This document shows positions 33,269 to 35,359 of a stretch of 35,359 bases of DNA, one piece after another (position 1 is the stretch's first letter; each line of letters opens with the position of its first letter). The notes under the pieces are model-generated. The model ran no database searches, was not told where the DNA came from, and saw only the letters and a program-made list of their open reading frames with translations. Source of the stretch: Acidiferrobacterales bacterium. GTDB lineage: Bacteria; Pseudomonadota; Gammaproteobacteria; Acidiferrobacterales; SZUA-150. A program made the position numbers and the translations under genes. Location of the stretch: the NCBI GenBank assembly GCA_947258385.1, contig CAMYII010000074.1, positions 53,110 to 88,468 of the forward strand, in the 5' to 3' direction.

Positions 33269-34378
33269 TCAATCGACAAGATTGACCACGCCCACGCCGT
33301 TGTTGTTCTGGATTCCGGTGCCTAGCGGCCGCGAAAGGCCCTGAAGGCCCGCGATCACCTCGTCGGCGGCCTCCCCGATGAGCGGCAAGGGCTGAAACAC
33401 CACTTCCACGTTGTTCACGTTAATGGGGATCAATTGCAGGCTTATCAGCTGTCCGTTCTCGAACGTGCATTGCGCGATCACGCTGCGAGTCGCGCGCCTG
33501 CTATAGGACCCAAAGGCGAAATTGCCGAGGCTGTAGAGAATCAAACCATTTTTGTAGCGCTCGATGCCTTGTAGCACATGCGGATGGTGGCCCAGCACCA
33601 GGACGGCGCCCGCATCAACGGCGGTATGGGCCAGGGCCCGCTGGTAGTCACGCAACTCCGTCGTCGCCTCCCTGCCCCAGTGAAAAGACACGACAACGAT
33701 ATCGGCACCGAGTTTCGCACTGGCGACATCCGCGCGTAGATGATCCTCATGCCCAAACGCGGTCCCGGGCGTGTTTTCCCCGGCCCAGAAATTTTCCGGG
33801 AAGGTCAGTGAGTAGGCAAGAAACGCGACCCTCGCCCCCCCGCGATCGACGATGACAGGCTTGCGCGCCTCATCAGCATTCATGCCCGCGCCGACATGGT
33901 GAATTCCAACCGCATCCAGTGCCTGCATCGTGTGCTGCAAACCCTCTACCCCGTAATCGAGCGTGTGGTTGTTGGCGAGAGAAACAATATTGAACCCCGC
34001 ATTCGACAACGCGGGCGCCACGCTCTGCGGCGGTGAACGGAACACAAACCGCTTGTCGTGCTCCGCCTGTCCCGCGTCGGTCAGCGGGCCTTCCAGGTTG
34101 CCGAAAACCAGGTGCGATTCCTGGAACACCTCACGCACGGCATCGAACGGATGGTCGTAGCCGTATTTTTGCATCTCGGGCGCGGCGCTGCCGCCCAACA
34201 TGATGTCCCCGACAGCGCTGAGCTTGACGCGGGTAACCGCCCGCTCCCCAGACAAAACGCGCTCGGCGTCGCCGCGCTGCGCCCCCTCGGGTGTGCTGAC
34301 ACAGGCACTGGCGAGCCCGCAAAGCAACACAACCCCCAGCCGGCTGCCGGAGGTGAAAAACCATTGTGGCAAATACAT
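33269..34378 (-). CDS. CapA-family lipoprotein (poly-gamma-glutamate synthesis-like)
   Basis: 369 aa. Signal peptide with lipobox LASAC; ATG 34378 has GGAGA 5 bp upstream. The PGA_cap metallophosphatase-like domain has KLSAVGDIMLGG, VFGNLEGPLTD, IVSLANNHTLDYGVEGLQHT, VSFHWGREATTELRDYQRAL and LVLGHHPHVLQGIERYKNGL, all conserved metal-site blocks. CapA/PgsA proteins are linked to poly-glutamate export; no pgsBC genes are here, so a different envelope role is possible. Transcribed toward lolC (66-bp gap). Its promoter must lie in or beyond the repeat at 34403-34635. Confidence 0.9.
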   Translation of the reverse strand: MYLPQWFFTSGSRLGVVLLCGLASACVSTPEGAQRGDAERVLSGERAVTRVKLSAVGDIMLGGSAAPEMQKYGYDHPFDAVREVFQESHLVFGNLEGPLTDAGQAEHDKRFVFRSPPQSVAPALSNAGFNIVSLANNHTLDYGVEGLQHTMQALDAVGIHHVGAGMNADEARKPVIVDRGGARVAFLAYSLTFPENFWAGENTPGTAFGHEDHLRADVASAKLGADIVVVSFHWGREATTELRDYQRALAHTAVDAGAVLVLGHHPHVLQGIERYKNGLILYSLGNFAFGSYSRRATRSVIAQCTFENGQLISLQLIPINVNNVEVVFQPLPLIGEAADEVIAGLQGLSRPLGTGIQNNNGVGVVNLVD

Positions 34379-34402
34379 GCATTCTCCGTCTTATTTGTTA
34401 GC

Positions 34403-34635
34403 GAAGCTCTGATTAAGTCAGAGCTTCCTGTGGTTCAGGGACGAACCGTCATTTTTCAAACACGTAAGTATTTGGGCGCGGCCGCTCTCGGCCATCCCTG
34501 GCCGTCGCGGCATTTATGCGTCCTGCACGGCGGACCTGAGCCGCGCCGAAGCGATTCTAGAGCAGCGGTACATGGATGTACCGCCTGCGCAGCGAAAGAT
34601 GCAATAAGTCCATGGATGGACTTATTCAGAGGTTC
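34403..34635. mobile_element. MITE-like element with terminal inverted repeats and internal hairpins
   Basis: 233 bp. Left end GAAGCTCTGATTAAGTC (34403-34419) and the reverse complement of the right end, GAACCTCTGAATAAGTC (34619-34635), agree at 15 of 17 positions. The left end is itself a perfect 10-bp hairpin (34403-34412 with 34418-34427). Inside are GCGGTACATGGATGTACCGC (34565-34584) and an 11-bp hairpin at 34603-34626. No transposase frame. The rest of 34379-34679 shows no gene. Confidence 0.55.
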
Positions 34636-34679
34636 CTTAGCTGCTTTATTCAATACGTAGCACTGACAGTGTTAACAGT

Positions 34680-35123
34680 CTAATGCCGCCGGGAACCGTT
34701 GTCGGCAAGCCGTTCCATGGCCGCTCTCAGCGTCGGGTCGTCGATATCGCGCGCCACCCCTCGTATGAGGGCGGCCGTTTTGCGGGAGAACCGCTGGGGG
34801 GGTCGCTTGCCTTTCGAGCGGCGCGGCTGGGACAGCGTCTGCGGCGGTCTTACCCGGATGCGCAGCTCCACCAGCGCCTCCAGGCCCGCCTGGCGACGCA
34901 GCCTTTCCCGCAAGGCCTTGTGTTGATGCCTGATTTTGCTGGCCCACACGGCGGCGGTGGTATGGATAATCAGCGTTCCGTTCTGGTAACCGATCGGCAG
35001 GGCGTGGTCGCGAAGCGGCGCATCAACCGCGCGCGACCAGCCCTCACACAGTCGCGCGAGCTGCTCGGCCTCCACGCCCAGCTTCCGCAGCAACTTGTCC
35101 GTCAAATAGGCACCGATCCGCAT
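34680..35123 (-). CDS. dciA: DUF721 protein, DciA (replicative helicase loader)
   Basis: 147 aa. The DUF721 domain occupies the N-terminal half: LAR(L)CEGWSRAVDAPLRDHA, PIGYQNGTLIIHTTAAVWAS, KIRHQHKALRERLRR and RIRVRPP. The basic C-terminal tail is disordered (PRRSKGKRPPQRFSRKTAAL). DciA helps load DnaB in bacteria lacking DnaC. ATG is preceded by AAGGA 5 bp away. Position next to an M23-type gene matches the lpxC-dciA-M23-secA order of gammaproteobacteria. Confidence 0.85.
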   Translation of the reverse strand: MRIGAYLTDKLLRKLGVEAEQLARLCEGWSRAVDAPLRDHALPIGYQNGTLIIHTTAAVWASKIRHQHKALRERLRRQAGLEALVELRIRVRPPQTLSQPRRSKGKRPPQRFSRKTAALIRGVARDIDDPTLRAAMERLADNGSRRH

Positions 35124-35209
35124 TTTGTTCCTTTACGCCTGGTTTTTTTGGTCGAAACACCACCCATCATGGCGTTTTCCAACCGTGTAGTCTATATAAC
35201 TAGTATATT

Positions 35210-35359
35210 ATGAATATTATTCTGTTACCCGAAGGCATACGGAAAAGCCGCAGCATTAATCTCACCCACCGCCAGTTGCTCGTGATGACATTGGCCGGCG
35301 GGGTGTTTTTGCCGATATTCTTAGGGGTGTTGCTGTTCCAGATCCAGGGCATGGTGGCG
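35210..35359 (+). CDS. N-terminal part of an M23-type peptidase or related envelope protein (partial)
   Basis: 50 codons to the window edge: MNIILLPEGIRKSRSINLTH and a transmembrane helix (LLVMTLAGGVFLPIFLGVLL). No catalytic domain is in view. The gene lies beside dciA, divergent, exactly where gammaproteobacteria encode an M23 metallopeptidase ahead of secA; that context is the only basis for the call. A/T-rich sequence just upstream (35190-35209) could hold the promoter. Confidence 0.6.
   Translation, partial: MNIILLPEGIRKSRSINLTHRQLLVMTLAGGVFLPIFLGVLLFQIQGMVA

Overview
The window is a stretch of a Gram-negative, non-enteric gammaproteobacterial chromosome, probably of the Chromatiales/Ectothiorhodospira/Acidiferrobacter kind. 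This is inferred from gene content and order, GC-rich codon use, and closest recalled family resemblances; no database search was possible. LPS genes (kdsB, lpxK, an msbA locus), Lol lipoprotein-export genes, ExbB/ExbD, RNase E, RluC, DciA and a two-subunit pyruvate carboxylase all fit that group.

Layout. 1-3465 (+): the end of a biotin-carboxylase subunit, the carboxyltransferase/biotin-carrier subunit of pyruvate carboxylase, an AT-rich repeat element, and the Maf-family nucleotide pyrophosphatase YceF. 3466-8620: an AT-rich accessory stretch with small secreted or membrane proteins, two copies of a 79-bp repeat, a decayed HEWAH metallopeptidase reading frame, a phospholipase D-type enzyme and a lipoprotein. 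8730-12014 (-): a lone COG3910-type ATPase, a LysR regulator with twin operator-like sites, and a secreted alpha/beta hydrolase. 12425-14536 (+): a large zinc-ribbon/M48 membrane protease. 14565-17537 (-): sppA, a Rieske protein, a phosphoglycolate-phosphatase-like HAD enzyme and rluC, tightly packed and divergent from rne (17941-20556), which has a long structured leader. 20733-23167 (-): two small exported proteins, a CDF cation transporter and a low-molecular-weight protein phosphatase. 23231-30477 (-): kdsB, ycaR, lpxK, msbA, exbD, exbB, comEC, the usual LPS/ExbBD/ComEC cluster. 30674-33203: a DUF2062 protein converging on lolD/lolC. 33269-35359: a CapA-like lipoprotein, a MITE-like repeat, dciA, and the beginning of an M23 peptidase-type gene.

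The most striking point is msbA. Its first 57 codons (26983 down to 26813) and everything after about 26588 are normal MsbA, but the roughly 224 bp between them encode, on the opposite strand, a clear piece of transaldolase. The second transmembrane part of MsbA is missing and the two halves are in different frames. Since the surrounding LPS genes are intact, this is either a real disruption compensated elsewhere or an assembly/recombination artefact.

A second point is the 3.6-6.4 kb stretch. It looks like two consecutive modules, each a protein-like remnant followed at once by a small exported or membrane protein and then by the same 79-bp repeat. This arrangement recalls orphan toxin/immunity cassettes left by RHS-type polymorphic toxins. 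That reading is inference. Other non-coding structures worth attention are the leader of rne, paired LysR operators with no divergent target gene, and a 233-bp element with terminal inverted repeats next to capA.
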